A DNA stretch of 64,000 nt from a virus, in IMG/VR virus record IMGVR_UViG_3300024261_001362, positions 1 to 64,000 of that record. One strand, written 5' to 3'. Of this stretch, positions 63,335-64,000 are shown piece after piece. Numbering within the stretch: the stretch's first letter is position 1; every line of letters begins with the position of its first letter. A model generated the notes under the pieces. That model did not search any database, was not told the origin of the DNA, and saw only the letters and a program-made list of their open reading frames with translations. A program made the position numbers and the translations under genes.

Positions 63335-64000
63335 AGATTATCCTTATATAGAGCTTCGATGATATTTTGTAATCTCGCAATAGTCTTCCCTTTACCTTGA
63401 TTTTCAATAACATAATCAAAATTTTTCTGTTTGTAGTTTTTCTTATCTAATTGAGTTTCACTCGGATGTTCATCTTTAAATAGATTTCTATTCAATTTAA
63501 TGACAATACCACCGGCATCTTTAATAACATCAACCTCATTTGGAAACCTAACATCAGCTACAATTGCTAATTCAGATTGTTCTTCGGTAATTCTATTAAC
63601 TGTATTTTGACACCAAATTGGTTCCCAAATCTTTCTCATGATATCAGTGCCGAAGTGTTGCATGAATTCACGTGCGGTCATTGGGCCGTCATCTTTTAGT
63701 TGAAGATTATATCTTTCTGGGTACTGAGTGTATCCGCTAACTACACAGTCCTGCCTTATTGACCAGTCTATTGGAGCCATTACTCCTGGCATATTTTCCC
63801 ACCTCAAATGTTCGACAGGTTGATCTTTCTGTTCATTAGTTCCGAATACATTCTCAGGCGGGATCTCGAAAAGATCGATACATATCGTCTTCAAAGAGTC
63901 AGCGAAGCTGTATAGCTTAACGTATGGATACATAGCTCTTTCTGCATAGCTAATAAATTCATTGTCTTTTCTAGTTATATCAAATTCAGCCCATTCTAAA
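63328..64000 (-). CDS. Deoxynucleoside-monophosphate kinase, C-terminal part (5' end outside window)
   Basis: The frame is open to the right edge, so the ATG at 63,933 is internal: codons before it read ITRKDNEFISYAERA in frame. The visible 220 or so residues resemble phage T4 gp1-type dNMP kinases: VKLYSFADSLKTICIDLF, the NVFGTNEQKD loop, GPMTAREFMQHFGTDIMR, SELAIVADVRFPNEVDVI and a closing VIENQGKG. The P-loop should lie just outside the window. It would phosphorylate dNMPs for phage DNA synthesis and fits the replication genes downstream. Confidence 0.8.
   Translation of the reverse strand, partial: LEWAEFDITRKDNEFISYAERAMYPYVKLYSFADSLKTICIDLFEIPPENVFGTNEQKDQPVEHLRWENMPGVMAPIDWSIRQDCVVSGYTQYPERYNLQLKDDGPMTAREFMQHFGTDIMRKIWEPIWCQNTVNRITEEQSELAIVADVRFPNEVDVIKDAGGIVIKLNRNLFKDEHPSETQLDKKNYKQKNFDYVIENQGKGKTIARLQNIIEALYKDNLC

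Noticed and set aside
1-64000. Prophage in a bacterial chromosome, tRNA genes or an attachment site
   Set aside because: I found no integrase, host gene, recognisable tRNA cloverleaf or direct-repeat att pair. The window reads as continuous phage DNA, though a tRNA scan was not possible.

Overview
The window looks like part of the genome of a large (jumbo-class) tailed bacteriophage. It is AT-rich (roughly one-third G+C by eye) and very densely coded, with most genes separated by a few bases or overlapping by 4-20 nt. It carries very large virion proteins, a phage-encoded replicative DNA polymerase of the bacterial Pol III alpha (DnaE) type, and no ribosomal, metabolic or integrase genes. The host cannot be named from sequence. 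The adhesin-like modules (Calx-beta, RCC1-like, cadherin-like, FG-GAP) and glycan genes would fit an aquatic Gram-negative host, but that is inference.

Layout. Positions 1-30,500 (+ strand) form a structural module. It contains the C-terminal part of a tape-measure-like protein, a small protein, a 5183-residue multidomain protein (probable fibre/adhesin), a tail protein, a Ser-Gly-rich small protein, a baseplate-hub-like 1614-residue protein, a 1281-residue structural protein, and a separately promoted 246-residue protein ending at a strong hairpin terminator (30,528-30,555). Everything from 30,563 to the right edge is on the - strand and converges on that terminator. Read in transcription order, it begins with replication and nucleotide genes (dNMP kinase, PD-(D/E)XK nuclease, a DnaE polymerase split into two ORFs with an HNH nuclease and a DnaQ-type exonuclease between the halves, and an SSB-like protein). 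Next comes an approximately 25-kb glycan-biosynthesis island of 27 genes (57.4-32.4 kb). The strand ends with an HTH-nuclease, a possible ssDNA-annealing protein and a zinc-ribbon protein.

The glycan island encodes many glycosyltransferases (GT4, GT10, GT25, GT47-like, OCH1-like and other GT-A-like types), two FkbM-type and several other methyltransferases, GDP-L-fucose synthase, several sugar-nucleotidyltransferase-like proteins and a GDPD-like protein. Inside it is a tight four-gene block (HAD phosphatase; cupin-nucleotidyltransferase-kinase fusion; GatZ-like TIM barrel; AroE-like dehydrogenase) that looks like a pathway for making and activating an unusual building block. I infer that the island builds a complex fucosylated, methylated glycan for the virion, the phage DNA or the host surface. 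The best candidates for something undescribed are this four-gene pathway, the split polymerase locus and the giant adhesin.
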